Positions 34,356 through 43,277 of a DNA stretch of 55,244 nucleotides are shown here, piece by piece (positions within the stretch are counted from its first letter, which is position 1; every line of letters begins with the position of its first letter). The stretch comes from Rhodospirillaceae bacterium (GTDB taxonomy: Bacteria; Pseudomonadota; Alphaproteobacteria; Rhodospirillales; JABHCV01). The notes below the pieces were generated by a model. That model was not told where the DNA came from and ran no database searches. It saw only the letters and a list, made by a program, of their open reading frames with translations. The stretch spans positions 1 through 55,244 of the forward strand of contig JABMOQ010000079.1 in assembly GCA_013204045.1 (NCBI GenBank), read 5' to 3'. A program made the translations under genes and the position numbers.

Positions 34356-35216
34356 ATGACCCCCATCGTTGAGGGCTTTTTCGACCCGGCAACCAACACC
34401 GTCACCTATGTGGTATCAGACCCAGATAGCCGCCGTTGCGCCATTATCGACCCGGTTCTTGATTTTGATCCGAAATCAGGCCGCACCTCAAGCACATCGG
34501 CGGACCGGGTGATCGCCCACATAAAAGACCAAGGCCTAAGCGTGGACTGGCTTTTGGAAACCCATATCCATGCCGACCATCTGAGCGCCGGCCCCTATCT
34601 GAAAGAGCATCTGGGCGGACAGATCGGTATCGGCGCAGCGGTGCCGGTGGTTCAGCAGACATTCAAGAAACTGTTTAACTTAGGGGACGATTTTACCGCC
34701 GACGGGTCCCAGTTCGATATCCTTTTCGGTGATGGCGAAACATTGCCCTTGGGCGCCCTGGAAGGTCGGGTCATGAACACCCCCGGCCATACACCGGCCT
34801 GTGTGACCTATGTGTTCGGTGATGCCGCTTTCGTCGGCGATACACTGTTCATGCCCGATTACGGGACCGCACGCTGCGATTTTCCGGGCGGCGATGCGCG
34901 TATCCTGTATGCCTCGGTGCGCCGCATTCTGGGCCTGCCCGTCGAAACCCGCATTTTTACCTGTCATGATTACGGCACCGACGATCGCGATTTCGCCTGG
35001 CTCTCAAGCGTCGCCCAACAGCGTTCCGATAACATCCACATCGGCGATGGCATCGGGGTTGATGACTTCGTAAAAATGCGCGAGGGCCGGGACGCCGAAC
35101 TTGAGATGCCGGTTTTGATTCTGCCGTCGGTGCAGGTCAACATGCGGGCCGGTAAATTGCCCACAGCGGAAGACAACGGCATCAGTTACTTGAAAATTCC
35201 TGTCAACGGAATCTGA
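34356..35216 (+). CDS. Metallo-beta-lactamase-fold persulfide dioxygenase/hydrolase (Blh/ETHE1-like)
   Basis: 286 residues from ATG at 34356 with TTGAGGA nine bases upstream. Metal motif ETHIHADHLSAGPYL (H70, H72, D74, H75), then NTPGHTPACVTYV (third His), VGDTLFMPDYGTARCDFPGG (bridging Asp) and FTCHDYG (last His). This set, with GTARCDFPGG and CHDY, is that of the persulfide dioxygenase (ETHE1) and Blh group, which oxidises glutathione persulfide to sulfite; the rhodanese opposite supports this. Ends 38 bases before the next gene on the same strand. Confidence 0.85.
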   Translation: MTPIVEGFFDPATNTVTYVVSDPDSRRCAIIDPVLDFDPKSGRTSSTSADRVIAHIKDQGLSVDWLLETHIHADHLSAGPYLKEHLGGQIGIGAAVPVVQQTFKKLFNLGDDFTADGSQFDILFGDGETLPLGALEGRVMNTPGHTPACVTYVFGDAAFVGDTLFMPDYGTARCDFPGGDARILYASVRRILGLPVETRIFTCHDYGTDDRDFAWLSSVAQQRSDNIHIGDGIGVDDFVKMREGRDAELEMPVLILPSVQVNMRAGKLPTAEDNGISYLKIPVNGI

Positions 35217-35254
35217 CGGATACAAATTGCCGAAAACCGGATATCGTCGCCCCT

Positions 35255-36007
35255 ATGATGACCGATGGCTGCTGCAGACATATCGCCATAATTCCCGGCC
35301 GCGCCGGCAGCAAAGGGCTGCCGGGCAAGAACCGCTATCTGTTTGACCTGACGGCAGATTTCATTCAGGAGAGCCATCTGTTCGACCGTGTGATCGTTAC
35401 CAGCGACGATCAGGTGCTGCTTGAAATGGCGCAAAGACAAGGATTTGAAATACGCGCCCGGCCGCCCGAACTGTGTACCGACGAAGCATCCATGAAACAG
35501 GTGTTTGAAGACCTTGTCGCCAACATGCCTATAAAACCGGATGATTACCTGTGGTTTCTCGCCCTGACGCTGGTTTTTAAAGATGCCGATGATTTCCGGC
35601 ATGCCAAGGACATCATCGAAAAAGAACGTCCGTCGAGCCTGTGCAGCTTCATCCCGGCCGGAAGCCATCCCTACTACTGCTGGCGGGTTGATGAGAAAAC
35701 CGGACACATGGAACGCTTTATCGACCATGACCTGTACCGGCGCCAGGATCTTCCCGATGCCTGGGAGGAATATCCTTATCTGTACTGTATTCGCGCCGAT
35801 TCTCTGGATCAGGCAAATTCGAATTTAATTCGCGGCGACGTCTACCCTATTTTTTTGGACCAGGGGCAAGCCGAACGGATGGTCGACGTTGACGAGCCCA
35901 AGGATTTCATCACGTGGGAGAGAACCCATCCCCATCATTTTCATGAATGGCGAGAACGCCTGGCCGATGATGTGGATCTTCCGGGATTGAGCAAAAAGAA
36001 AAGCTAG
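35255..36007 (+). CDS. CMP-sugar synthetase-like cytidylyltransferase (acylneuraminate type)
   Basis: 250 residues. N-terminal nucleotide-binding motif IAIIPGRAGSKGLPGKN and the strand FDRVIVTSDDQVLLEMA, as in NeuA-like CMP-acylneuraminate synthetases, then DVYPIFLDQGQAERMVDVDEPKDF near the end. Between residues about 95 and 200 it diverges, notably where the usual PTSPLR-type sugar-binding run is expected (YLWFLALTLVF). The reaction would be CTP plus a nonulosonic or related acidic sugar. A second, more typical member lies at 39180-39866. The stop overlaps the stop of the convergent PilZ gene. Confidence 0.75.
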   Translation: MMTDGCCRHIAIIPGRAGSKGLPGKNRYLFDLTADFIQESHLFDRVIVTSDDQVLLEMAQRQGFEIRARPPELCTDEASMKQVFEDLVANMPIKPDDYLWFLALTLVFKDADDFRHAKDIIEKERPSSLCSFIPAGSHPYYCWRVDEKTGHMERFIDHDLYRRQDLPDAWEEYPYLYCIRADSLDQANSNLIRGDVYPIFLDQGQAERMVDVDEPKDFITWERTHPHHFHEWRERLADDVDLPGLSKKKS

Positions 36008-36324
36008 ACGAGGCCGGAAATGGCCATGACGACTTCCATCATGTCTTCCGAGCTGCGTTGAAATTTCAGGCCGACCAATGATTTTTCCACCCGAACAACA
36101 TCGGCCGAAAAACTTCCGAAGCGGTCGAGCTCCAGAGTGACAACCGTCCCTATTTCAAGGGCGCCCTTGACCCTGACCTTGGCCCCACTTGCGGACAGGT
36201 CCTGTATCTCACATTTCCTGGATTCTTCGCCTACCGTCAGGGTACAACTGAACTCAACACTGCTACGTTCGTGTTTGCGGTTTTCATGCATAGAACGGGA
36301 TGCCCTTTTCCGTATTTCAGACAC
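36004..36324 (-). CDS. PilZ-domain c-di-GMP-binding protein
   Basis: 106 residues from a GTG at 36324 (an ATG at 36291 is as likely). The two c-di-GMP motifs of PilZ are present: RKHERSSV (RxxxR) and DLSASGAKV (DxSxxG), followed by GTVVTLELDRFGSFSADVV and GLKFQRSS. A stand-alone adaptor that would link the second messenger to a target such as motility or exopolysaccharide. It sits convergent to the CMP-sugar synthetase gene and divergent from the glycosyltransferase operon, so it may control surface sugar production; that is inference. Confidence 0.85.
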   Translation of the reverse strand: MSEIRKRASRSMHENRKHERSSVEFSCTLTVGEESRKCEIQDLSASGAKVRVKGALEIGTVVTLELDRFGSFSADVVRVEKSLVGLKFQRSSEDMMEVVMAISGLV

Positions 36325-36390
36325 CCTAACGGATATAGCCCGATCCCGCCATAACCTTGCTAAACCTGTACGTATTTGAAACTATGGGTC

Positions 36391-37566
36391 ATGGATTCTA
36401 GGCGCATCGGTATCACTTGGCAGCTTTCGGACAATCACGGGTGGGGTGTGTTTGGCCTTAACTTCGCATATAACCTGATTGTCAACGGCCCGGCCGCGCC
36501 CATGATCTTCGCCGATCAGAACCTGACCGCCGTGCCCAATGAAACTATTGCCGCCCTGACCCCCTTTTTCAATGAGCGGGTCGAACTACTGGCCCGTATT
36601 GAGGCAAATGGTGGCCATGCCCTTTTCGATGAGGCTGTTTTAATTCATGCCCTGTCCGATGACTTCCGCCATTCGGAAATCAGCGACAAGGCGCGCGGCC
36701 ACCACAATGTTGGCTTTGTCTTTTTTGAAAATGGTGAAATCAACGCCGACTCTGTGGAACGGGCAAAGCAATGGGACCGCGTGCTTGTAGGGTCGAGCTG
36801 GAATCTGGAAAGATGCCAGGCATCCGGCATTGACGGCGCGGTCTTTGTTTCGCAAGGCATAGACCCCGACCATTTCAAGCCGGTCCCCAGAACCGACGCC
36901 CCGAAGGAACGCTTTGTCATATATTCCGGCGGCAAACTGGAAGTGCGGAAAGGCCAGGATCAGGTGCTTGCCGCCTTTAAACGCTTTGTACAGATTCATC
37001 CGGACAGTCTGCTCATTACCTCGTGGCAGAACCACTGGCCACAGACGATTCAAAGCTTGGTAGAAAGCCCCCATGTGAATTCCCTGCCGGGCCTGGACGA
37101 GAAAGGCAACCTGAGGATCGTCGACTGGGCCCTGGCCCACGGAATCCCTCCCAATACGGTGGTCGATACCGGCTGGGTGCCCAATACCTGGCTACCGAAA
37201 CTACTCTCCCAGGCCGACGTCGCCTTATTCCCCAACCGCGGCGAAGGCGGCACCAACCTTGCCGCCATGGAGGCCATGGCCTGCGGCGTGCCGTGTATTG
37301 TGTCGGCCAATACCGGCCATCTGGACCTGATCGGGGAAGATAATTGCTATGTGCTGGAAGACCAGAGTCCGGGAAATTTCAGCGCCGACCCAGGCAGACA
37401 CTGGCGCGATTCATCCATTGATGAAATTGTCGACAAACTTGAAATGGCCTATGCAGACGCCGCGGACCGCACCCGGCGTGGCGACAATGGCGCCACCTTT
37501 ATGAAAAACATTTCCTGGGAAACCCAGGTGGCCAAGATTGCCGATTCCATCAGCGATTTTCTGTAG
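36391..37566 (+). CDS. Glycosyltransferase, GT4-like (GT-B fold)
   Basis: 391 residues from ATG at 36391 (MDSRRIGITWQLSD); a TTG five codons earlier is less likely. GT-B layout: an N-terminal domain with GVFGLNFAYNLI, and a C-terminal nucleotide-sugar domain with FVIYSGGKLEVRKGQDQVLAAF, the KLLSQADVALFPNRGEGG acceptor/donor segment and NLAAMEAMACGVPCIVSANTGHLDLI (EX7E-like motif). It would add a sugar to a lipid, protein or polymer at the cytoplasmic side. First gene of a run with the RquA-like gene (19-base gap) and the sugar isomerase. Confidence 0.85.
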   Translation: MDSRRIGITWQLSDNHGWGVFGLNFAYNLIVNGPAAPMIFADQNLTAVPNETIAALTPFFNERVELLARIEANGGHALFDEAVLIHALSDDFRHSEISDKARGHHNVGFVFFENGEINADSVERAKQWDRVLVGSSWNLERCQASGIDGAVFVSQGIDPDHFKPVPRTDAPKERFVIYSGGKLEVRKGQDQVLAAFKRFVQIHPDSLLITSWQNHWPQTIQSLVESPHVNSLPGLDEKGNLRIVDWALAHGIPPNTVVDTGWVPNTWLPKLLSQADVALFPNRGEGGTNLAAMEAMACGVPCIVSANTGHLDLIGEDNCYVLEDQSPGNFSADPGRHWRDSSIDEIVDKLEMAYADAADRTRRGDNGATFMKNISWETQVAKIADSISDFL

Positions 37567-37585
37567 ATTTTTGAACCTGACAATC

Positions 37586-38323
37586 ATGAAAATTCCGAAA
37601 CCTGCATTCTATAAATATTTTGAAGATGGCATGCCGTGGTATCTGGTCCGCCATTACTGGTGGGCGTATCTGTGGCCGGTCGCGGTCTGGTTTTTCGACC
37701 ACCAGCCGATCATAAATGCCATCCTGTTCGGCCAGTACCGGAAATTGATGGACGCGACCATGGCAAGGTTGGCCCATCGGCCCAAGGGGCGGGTTTTGCA
37801 GCTAACCTGTGTGTATGGAGAACTGACGCCTAAACTGGCGGCGGCCCTGCACCCCGAGCCCCTGCACATCACCGATGTGGCGCAAATCCAGCTTGATGTT
37901 GCCCGGCGCAAGCTGGGCCACAGTGACCAGCTGATGGCGACCCGCATGAATGCCGAGCATTTGGGCTACGAAGATGACAGCTTTTCAACCATTGTGCTGT
38001 TTTTCCTGCTCCACGAAATGCCCGAAGAGGCGCGCCGCAATACCCTTGCCGAATGCATGCGGACCCTTGTGCCCGGGGGCGTGCTGCTGATGACCGAGTA
38101 TGCCCCCCGGCCACAAAGGCACCTGCTGTACCGTTTCCCGCCGAGCCGCTGGCTGCTGGTCCGGCTGGAGCCCTTCCTCGGTACTTTCTGGCTGGAAGAT
38201 ATGGAACCCCTGCTTAATGAATGCGGCAGCGCCCATGGCAAGCATGTCGCCGCCATCCGGGAAGAAACATTTTTTTCTGATTTCTATCGTGTTACTGAAT
38301 TCAGCATCGCGGGCAAGTCATGA
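37586..38323 (+). CDS. rquA: RquA-like protein (rhodoquinone biosynthesis-type methyltransferase fold)
   Basis: 245 residues from ATG at 37586. Features shared with RquA: MPWYLVRHYWWAYLWPVAV, DHQPIINAILFGQYRKLMDA, an altered SAM motif I reading QLTCVYGEL in place of a Gly-rich loop, TDVAQIQLDVARRKL, VLFFLLHEMPEEARR, TLVPGGVLLMTEYAPRP and LEPFLGTFW. RquA converts ubiquinone to rhodoquinone for low-potential anaerobic respiration; it uses SAM as amino donor. The differences (TEYAPRP where RquA has DYH.P) leave room for a paralogue of another function, and the operon position between a glycosyltransferase and a sugar isomerase is odd for a quinone gene. The gene name is tentative. Confidence 0.65.
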   Translation: MKIPKPAFYKYFEDGMPWYLVRHYWWAYLWPVAVWFFDHQPIINAILFGQYRKLMDATMARLAHRPKGRVLQLTCVYGELTPKLAAALHPEPLHITDVAQIQLDVARRKLGHSDQLMATRMNAEHLGYEDDSFSTIVLFFLLHEMPEEARRNTLAECMRTLVPGGVLLMTEYAPRPQRHLLYRFPPSRWLLVRLEPFLGTFWLEDMEPLLNECGSAHGKHVAAIREETFFSDFYRVTEFSIAGKS

Positions 38324-38344
38324 TCCGCTATGTGTTTTGGTTGA

Positions 38345-39163
38345 ATGTATATGAATAAGGAAAAATCCATCCGCTTCGGCATTGTTCAGGGCCGCCTGAC
38401 CCAATCGCCGCCCGGCTGCCTGCAATGGTTTCCGCAAGAAAAATGGCGCGATGAATTCGCCCTGGCGGCCGGTGTGGGCATCGATTACATCGAGCTGATT
38501 GCCGAAGAACAGCACAACCCCGATAACCCGATCTGGTCCGAAGCGGGCACCGATGAAATTATATCCCTGACATCGGAAAACGGACTGACCCTGCATAGCC
38601 TTTGCAACGACTACGTCATCAAGCACGGGCTTCTGGGGAACGACGATGTTATGGGCCAAAACCTGGAATTGATCGGGCGGGCCGGCAAGCTGGGCATGGA
38701 TAAATTTATCCTGCCGCTGTTCGGCCAAAGCGAGCTGACGGCCGCAAACGCCGATGACTACATGGCACCGGTCCGCCAAATCGCCGGCGCGGCCCTGGGC
38801 CAAGGCATGACCACCTGCCTGGAAACCAACCTGCCCGGCAGCGACCTTGCGGCGTTTCTGGATGGCACCGGGCTGGCATCCGTCAAGGCCGTTTACGACA
38901 CCGGGAACCGGGCCCCTTTCACCCCCGACCTTGGCGCCGACATCCGCCTGCTCAGACCCCATATCGCCCATGTTCACATCAAGGACAAGAACGCCGACAA
39001 TGAAAATGTCTTGCTGGGAAGCGGCCTCGTCGATTTTGCCGACGTGTTCCAGGCACTTTCGGATATCACCTATGGCGGCCCGTTCACCTTTGAAACACGG
39101 CGCGGCACAGACCCCCTGCACACGGCGGCCGAAAATATAAAGCTGGTCCGTCGCTTTTATTAA
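38345..39163 (+). CDS. Xylose-isomerase-like TIM-barrel sugar isomerase/epimerase
   Basis: 272 residues. The AP2Ec/xylose-isomerase-like barrel is seen in FGIVQGRLTQSPPGCLQWFP at the start, ELIAEE and CLETNL (metal-ligand Glu strands), AVYDTGN (Asp ligand), and HIAHVHIKDKN (His ligands). Typical members isomerise or epimerise sugars or their acids, or dehydrate inositol derivatives. Downstream of the RquA-like gene (21-base gap) and convergent with a CMP-sugar synthetase gene, it probably works in the same sugar pathway. Start could also be ATG at 38351. Confidence 0.8.
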   Translation: MYMNKEKSIRFGIVQGRLTQSPPGCLQWFPQEKWRDEFALAAGVGIDYIELIAEEQHNPDNPIWSEAGTDEIISLTSENGLTLHSLCNDYVIKHGLLGNDDVMGQNLELIGRAGKLGMDKFILPLFGQSELTAANADDYMAPVRQIAGAALGQGMTTCLETNLPGSDLAAFLDGTGLASVKAVYDTGNRAPFTPDLGADIRLLRPHIAHVHIKDKNADNENVLLGSGLVDFADVFQALSDITYGGPFTFETRRGTDPLHTAAENIKLVRRFY

Positions 39164-39179
39164 ACAAGGTCGACGCTAA

Positions 39180-39866
39180 TTATTCATTGCCCAGATAGTT
39201 CTGGAAAAGGCTTTCGAGCAGCTTCCAGTCCTCGGGCGCGTCCAGTTCGAAGGACTGCCAGAACGCCATCATAAAGATACCGATCTTGCCGCCCAGGCGG
39301 TTGCCGCTTTCCAGCAAAATGTGCGGACGGAACATGTAAATGGAGCCGTTCTCCACAAATTCAGGCTGGCGGTCCTGACGCATGCCGCGGTTGCGCCAGT
39401 CGTAATTGATACTTTCAAGGGCGCCTTCGCCGCCACCGCGCCAGATCAGGAAATCTTCAAGCCGCGAGCCGGAAAAACAGGAGTCCCATTTTTCTGCCCG
39501 AAATTGGCCGATGCATCTGGAAAGATCATGTTGTTTTCGAATTGGCGATGTGGCCTGCAACATCAAGGCGATTTCCGGATCGCCGCCGATAACCCCAAGG
39601 GCGTGGGCCATGGCCGATTCCGAGGTCGCCGAATCGCCCGCGATGTCATCCGGGCGAACCATGGGAATGGCGCCGTATTGCTGGCCAATATCCCGAATTT
39701 CTGCGGAATCCGAGGTCACGTAAACGGCATCTATTTCCGGCGTCTCCAGGGCCTGCTGGATGGTCCAGGCGATCAACGGCCGGCCGCAGAAATCGCGGAT
39801 GTTCTTATCCCGAATTCCCTTCGAGCCGCCGCGCGCCGGAATAATCGCCACCACCTGTTCAGGCAT
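39180..39866 (-). CDS. Acylneuraminate cytidylyltransferase (CMP-nonulosonate synthetase)
   Basis: 228 residues, the standard single-domain size. Motifs: VVAIIPARGGSKGIRDKNIR (CTP-binding P-loop-like region), AVYVTSDSAEIRDIGQQYGA, ATSPIRKQHDLSRCI and SIYMFRPHILLESGN, as in NeuA and PseF/PtmB-type enzymes. It activates a nonulosonic acid (sialic, legionaminic or pseudaminic) with CTP. No nonulosonate synthase gene is in the window, so the sugar remains open. It lies convergent to the sugar isomerase, 16 bases apart. Confidence 0.88.
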   Translation of the reverse strand: MPEQVVAIIPARGGSKGIRDKNIRDFCGRPLIAWTIQQALETPEIDAVYVTSDSAEIRDIGQQYGAIPMVRPDDIAGDSATSESAMAHALGVIGGDPEIALMLQATSPIRKQHDLSRCIGQFRAEKWDSCFSGSRLEDFLIWRGGGEGALESINYDWRNRGMRQDRQPEFVENGSIYMFRPHILLESGNRLGGKIGIFMMAFWQSFELDAPEDWKLLESLFQNYLGNE

Positions 39867-40109
39867 ATCTCTGATTCCCTCTTGTCCTGACTATATGTGC
39901 TTAAACCATAAAGACAAAACCCTGCCCGCAGCGACAATGATAGAGGTTAAGTAATCGACTCGCTAGCATCGCCTATGAAAAAAACGTCGCCTGACCCGTC
40001 ACCGCGCAAGACTCCAATCCATCTGTTTTGCTAAACTATTGGCAATACGAATTTTCATCGCGCCCTGGCAAACCCATGGTCCGCCCCAATCCATAAGGCC
40101 ACCTCTTTC

Positions 40110-40595
40110 ATGCTCGAAATACCCAGTACGGACATTGTTATCAGAGAGACCGTCGTTTCCTTTTCTGAAGCTTACGACGCGCCCGTCGGCAGTCAGTTGC
40201 TGGAATACTGGAACCGGCTGAGGGGTGAACGGGGGCGCCCGACGTGGCGGGAATTCAATTTCAGCGACATCATGGACATTGCGACTGCCACGATCATCAA
40301 GGACGTGATCGACGGCGGCCAGGAATTTAAAAACCGCTTCTGGGGATCGGCCAATAGCGAAATTGTCGGATTCGACGGCACCGGCAAGACCATCGCCGAT
40401 TATTACAACCCGGAACACGTGGCCGAGATTTTGGCGCTTTTTCGCGCCCCTTTAAGGACCTCGACACCGATGATTTTGCGGGGCAAGAACTATTACCAAC
40501 TGAAAACCGCATGGCGCCCCTATCAGGCGATTTGCGTCGGCTTCACCAGTGAAGACGACTCCGTTTCGCAGCTGGTGATTGCCTACGACGAATAG
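40110..40595 (+). CDS. PAS-like sensory domain protein (PAS_5 type)
   Basis: 161 residues. The pattern LLEYWNRLRGERGRPTWREF, DIMDIATATIIKDV, NRFWGSANSEIVGFDGTGKT and YYNPEHVAEI is that of the alphaproteobacterial PAS_5 family, in which a PAS-like fold stands alone. No output domain is fused. Role unknown; these are probably small ligand or redox sensors. It is convergent with a small helical gene 20 bases downstream. Confidence 0.8.
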   Translation: MLEIPSTDIVIRETVVSFSEAYDAPVGSQLLEYWNRLRGERGRPTWREFNFSDIMDIATATIIKDVIDGGQEFKNRFWGSANSEIVGFDGTGKTIADYYNPEHVAEILALFRAPLRTSTPMILRGKNYYQLKTAWRPYQAICVGFTSEDDSVSQLVIAYDE

Positions 40596-40615
40596 GCGCC
40601 CGGCCCGGCGAAGAC

Positions 40616-40930
40616 CTACAGTTCGTTCTTGGCGGTTTCAATAAGCTGGGACAGGCCGGTGCTCTCCACTTCCTTGGGCTTGTGAACATCCAGGTAATAT
40701 TCCAGGAACTTGATGAAGTCCTCGACCGTATCGTTGGGGTCTTTCGGCAGTTCTTCGGAACGAAAGAAGGCGAAGGCCGAAAAATTGGCCGCCGCATGGC
40801 GCAGGGCCGAGGCCGCTTCCTCAACGGAAAGGCCTTCTTCCAGTTTGGTATTGGCCTGATTGATAATATCATTGGCGAAAAGAACGCCGGGGGAAGGCTG
40901 GTTGTCGGCGGGCATGGCTTTGGGTTCCAT
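40616..40930 (-). CDS. Small helical protein of unknown function
   Basis: About 104 residues from ATG at 40930 (alternatives 40915 and 41008). All-helical, acidic: SPGVLFANDIINQANTKLEE, AASALRHAAANFSAFAFFRS, DTVEDFIKFLEYYLDVH. The ALRHAAxNFxAF motif recalls small uncharacterised alphaproteobacterial proteins (DUF3144/DUF5076-like), but I am not sure of the family. Divergent from glpK. Confidence 0.6.
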   Translation of the reverse strand: MEPKAMPADNQPSPGVLFANDIINQANTKLEEGLSVEEAASALRHAAANFSAFAFFRSEELPKDPNDTVEDFIKFLEYYLDVHKPKEVESTGLSQLIETAKNEL

Positions 40931-41074
40931 CGGTTTGTGGTGCGGGACGGCAAGACTATCAGGTGCCCGGCCAATAAAAAACCCCCTCCGGCTCTGGCGG
41001 CGCTTCAAACCCGGCCCTAGAATGAACGATCAGGAAATCGCTGCCTTTTTATCCTGATTGAAGGAAGAGACGCC

Positions 41075-42568
41075 ATGGCCAATTACGTTCTTGCCATCGA
41101 TCAGGGGACCACGTCATCCAGGGCTATCCTGTTTGATGAGTCCCATGTCCCCGTGGCCACCGCACAGCAGGAGTTCGCGCAGCACTTTCCGCAATCAGGA
41201 TGGGTCGAACACGCGCCTGAGGATATTTGGGAGACAACCCTTTCGACCTGCCGTGAGGCGATCGCAAATGCCGGGGCCGGGCCCGGCAGCATCGCCGCCA
41301 TCGGCATCACCAACCAACGGGAAACCACCGTGGTCTGGGACCGGGAAACCGGCAAGCCCCTATACCGGGCCATCGTGTGGCAGGACCGGCGCACCGCCGA
41401 TATCTGCACAGCCCTGAAAGAATCCGGCCATGAGGCCAAGGTAACGGCCCGAACGGGGTTGCTGCTTGATCCTTATTTCTCGGGGACCAAAATCGCCTGG
41501 ATACTCGATACCGTGGACGGGGCCCGCGCCGCCGCCGATGCCGGACGATTGGCCTTCGGCACCATTGATACTTTTCTGCTATGGCGCCTGACGGGCGGCA
41601 AGGTCTTTGCCACCGACGCCACCAATGCCAGCCGGACCTTGCTGTACGACATTCATGAGGGTCGATGGTCGGCTGACATGTGCGACCTTTTCCGCGTTCC
41701 CATGTCGATGTTGCCGGAAGTTAAGGACAGCGCCGATGATTTCGGAGAAACCGCCAGGGATCTGTTCGGCGCCAGCATTCCCATTGGCGGCGTTGCCGGC
41801 GACCAGCAGGCGGCAACCATCGGCCAGGCCTGTTTCCAGCCGGGGATGATGAAGGCCACCTATGGCACCGGTTGTTTTGCGCTCCTCAATACGGGGCACA
41901 CCGCCGTTGCCTCGACCAACCGGTTGCTCACGACCATCGCCTACCAGTTTAAGGGCCAACCTACATACGCCCTGGAAGGATCAATCTTCGTTGCCGGCGC
42001 CGCCGTACAATGGTTGCGCGATGGGCTGAAGTTCATAGACCACGCGGCCGAGGCGGCTGAGTTGGCTGAGAAGGCGGATGAAAACTCGGGCGTTTACCTG
42101 GTCCCCGCCTTCGTCGGGTTGGGCGCGCCCTACTGGGATGCCAACGCCCGCGGCGCCCTGTTCGGCATGACCCGCGCCACGGGCCCGGCTGAAATCGCCC
42201 GCGCCGCCCTCGAAAGCGTCGGCTACCAGAGCCGGGACCTGCTGGAGGCTATGCAGGGTGACTGGTCCGGGGCGGGCAACCATACGGTACTGCGCGTCGA
42301 TGGCGGCATGGCGGCATCGGACTGGACCATGCAATTTCTCGCCGATATGACAGGTGCCCCGGTGGACAGGCCCGGGGTTCTTGAAACAACCGCATTAGGG
42401 GCCGCGTACCTGGCCGGCAAGCAGCGCCATGTGTATCCGGACCTGGATGGTTTTGCCGAAACCTGGGCGCTCGAGCAGCGTTTTTTACCGAAGCCCGGCA
42501 CCGATTTGCGCGAGCAGCGGTACGCAGGCTGGCGGGATGCGGTAAGACGCACCTTGAGCACCTATTAA
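41075..42568 (+). CDS. glpK: Glycerol kinase
   Basis: 497 residues, the usual length. FGGY-kinase motifs: [131 protein letters not shown] and [19 protein letters not shown]. It phosphorylates glycerol to sn-glycerol 3-phosphate. No glpF or glpD is nearby. After this gene the base composition falls and gene debris begins. Confidence 0.96.
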   Translation: MANYVLAIDQGTTSSRAILFDESHVPVATAQQEFAQHFPQSGWVEHAPEDIWETTLSTCREAIANAGAGPGSIAAIGITNQRETTVVWDRETGKPLYRAIVWQDRRTADICTALKESGHEAKVTARTGLLLDPYFSGTKIAWILDTVDGARAAADAGRLAFGTIDTFLLWRLTGGKVFATDATNASRTLLYDIHEGRWSADMCDLFRVPMSMLPEVKDSADDFGETARDLFGASIPIGGVAGDQQAATIGQACFQPGMMKATYGTGCFALLNTGHTAVASTNRLLTTIAYQFKGQPTYALEGSIFVAGAAVQWLRDGLKFIDHAAEAAELAEKADENSGVYLVPAFVGLGAPYWDANARGALFGMTRATGPAEIARAALESVGYQSRDLLEAMQGDWSGAGNHTVLRVDGGMAASDWTMQFLADMTGAPVDRPGVLETTALGAAYLAGKQRHVYPDLDGFAETWALEQRFLPKPGTDLREQRYAGWRDAVRRTLSTY

Positions 42569-42700
42569 CCCTCATCGGGGCCCACTTCGGCGGGTCATCT
42601 CAACCGGCGGCCGGAAGAAAACAAGGCCTCAGCCGTTCCCGGCCAAAGCCTTGGTTTATTGGCAAGCGGAGGAGGGAAAGTTGAGCAACAGAATCTTACT

Positions 42701-42754
42701 CATAACAGACATTGATAGCTGCAATCTCTGCTTTTAAGAGGCTAAGCGGGCCTC
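42701..42754 (+). repeat. Dispersed intergenic repeat, copy C
   Basis: Reads CATAACAGACATTGATAGCT then GCAATCTCTGCTTTTAAGAG and GCTAAGCGGGCCTC, a diverged copy of the repeat at 3963-4031 (CTCTGCTTATAAGGGGGCAA-GCGGGCG). Lies in the gap after glpK. Confidence 0.6.
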
Positions 42755-42833
42755 ATCTCGTGACGGCAATAAGGGCCGTTCTTGACCCTTTTCGGAAATT
42801 TAGATGTAGGCAAATGGCGAGAAGAAGTTCCAT

Positions 42834-43025
42834 TCAATCCGTATTAAGGGCCAACTCAATGCTGTGAAGATGGCGAAGCACACGATCTAGCCCATCTTGA
42901 TCTAAAAGAATTTCCTGTGGAGATTTGCCAAAAGCGGCACTCATTTTTTCCAGCCAATCGACAGCCCTTTCTTTGTCACCGAGAACATCAGTTGCCCGAT
43001 CCAAGCCAATTTCATAATAACTCAT
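42834..43025 (-). CDS. Short MbcA/ParS/Xre-type antitoxin-like protein, orphan
   Basis: 63 residues. VLGDKERAVDWLEKMSAAFG, SPQEILLDQDGLDRVLRHL matches the C-terminal toxin-binding domain (DUF2384) of antitoxins that pair with RES-domain toxins. The usual N-terminal helix-turn-helix is missing and no RES toxin gene lies on either side. Just upstream on the same strand are the last codons of another short frame (reading TKEEILKNDPRFRKGIK, about 43023-43090) whose stop overlaps this ATG; its front part is lost. Confidence 0.6.
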   Translation of the reverse strand: MSYYEIGLDRATDVLGDKERAVDWLEKMSAAFGKSPQEILLDQDGLDRVLRHLHSIELALNTD

Positions 43026-43112
43026 TTATTTTATTCCTTTCCGAAAGCGGGGATCATTCTTTAAAATTTCTTCTTTTGTACAGGTAGGGTGTTCCTGTTA
43101 TTTCGAGGACAA

Positions 43113-43277
43113 CTAGAACGCGAAACGGGCGGCGGCTTCACAGTCACCGCAATCGGTACACTCGTCCGGATGGATCACCCGCACGTTCTCGCCCTCGTAG
43201 AAACAATCTACGGGGCAAACCACGACACAGTCCATCAGTTTACACTTGATACAACTCTCGGTAACGATATAGGTCAT
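43113..43277 (-). pseudogene. fdxA: Truncated seven-iron ferredoxin FdxA
   Basis: 54 residues: [54 protein letters not shown], stop. The first [3Fe-4S]-type and the start of the [4Fe-4S] cluster motifs are well preserved, but full-length FdxA is about 105-112 residues and continues CGVCEPECPAEAI. Here the sequence departs after TDCGDCE and stops, so the last cluster Cys and the C-terminal half are missing. It is probably non-functional. Confidence 0.8.
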
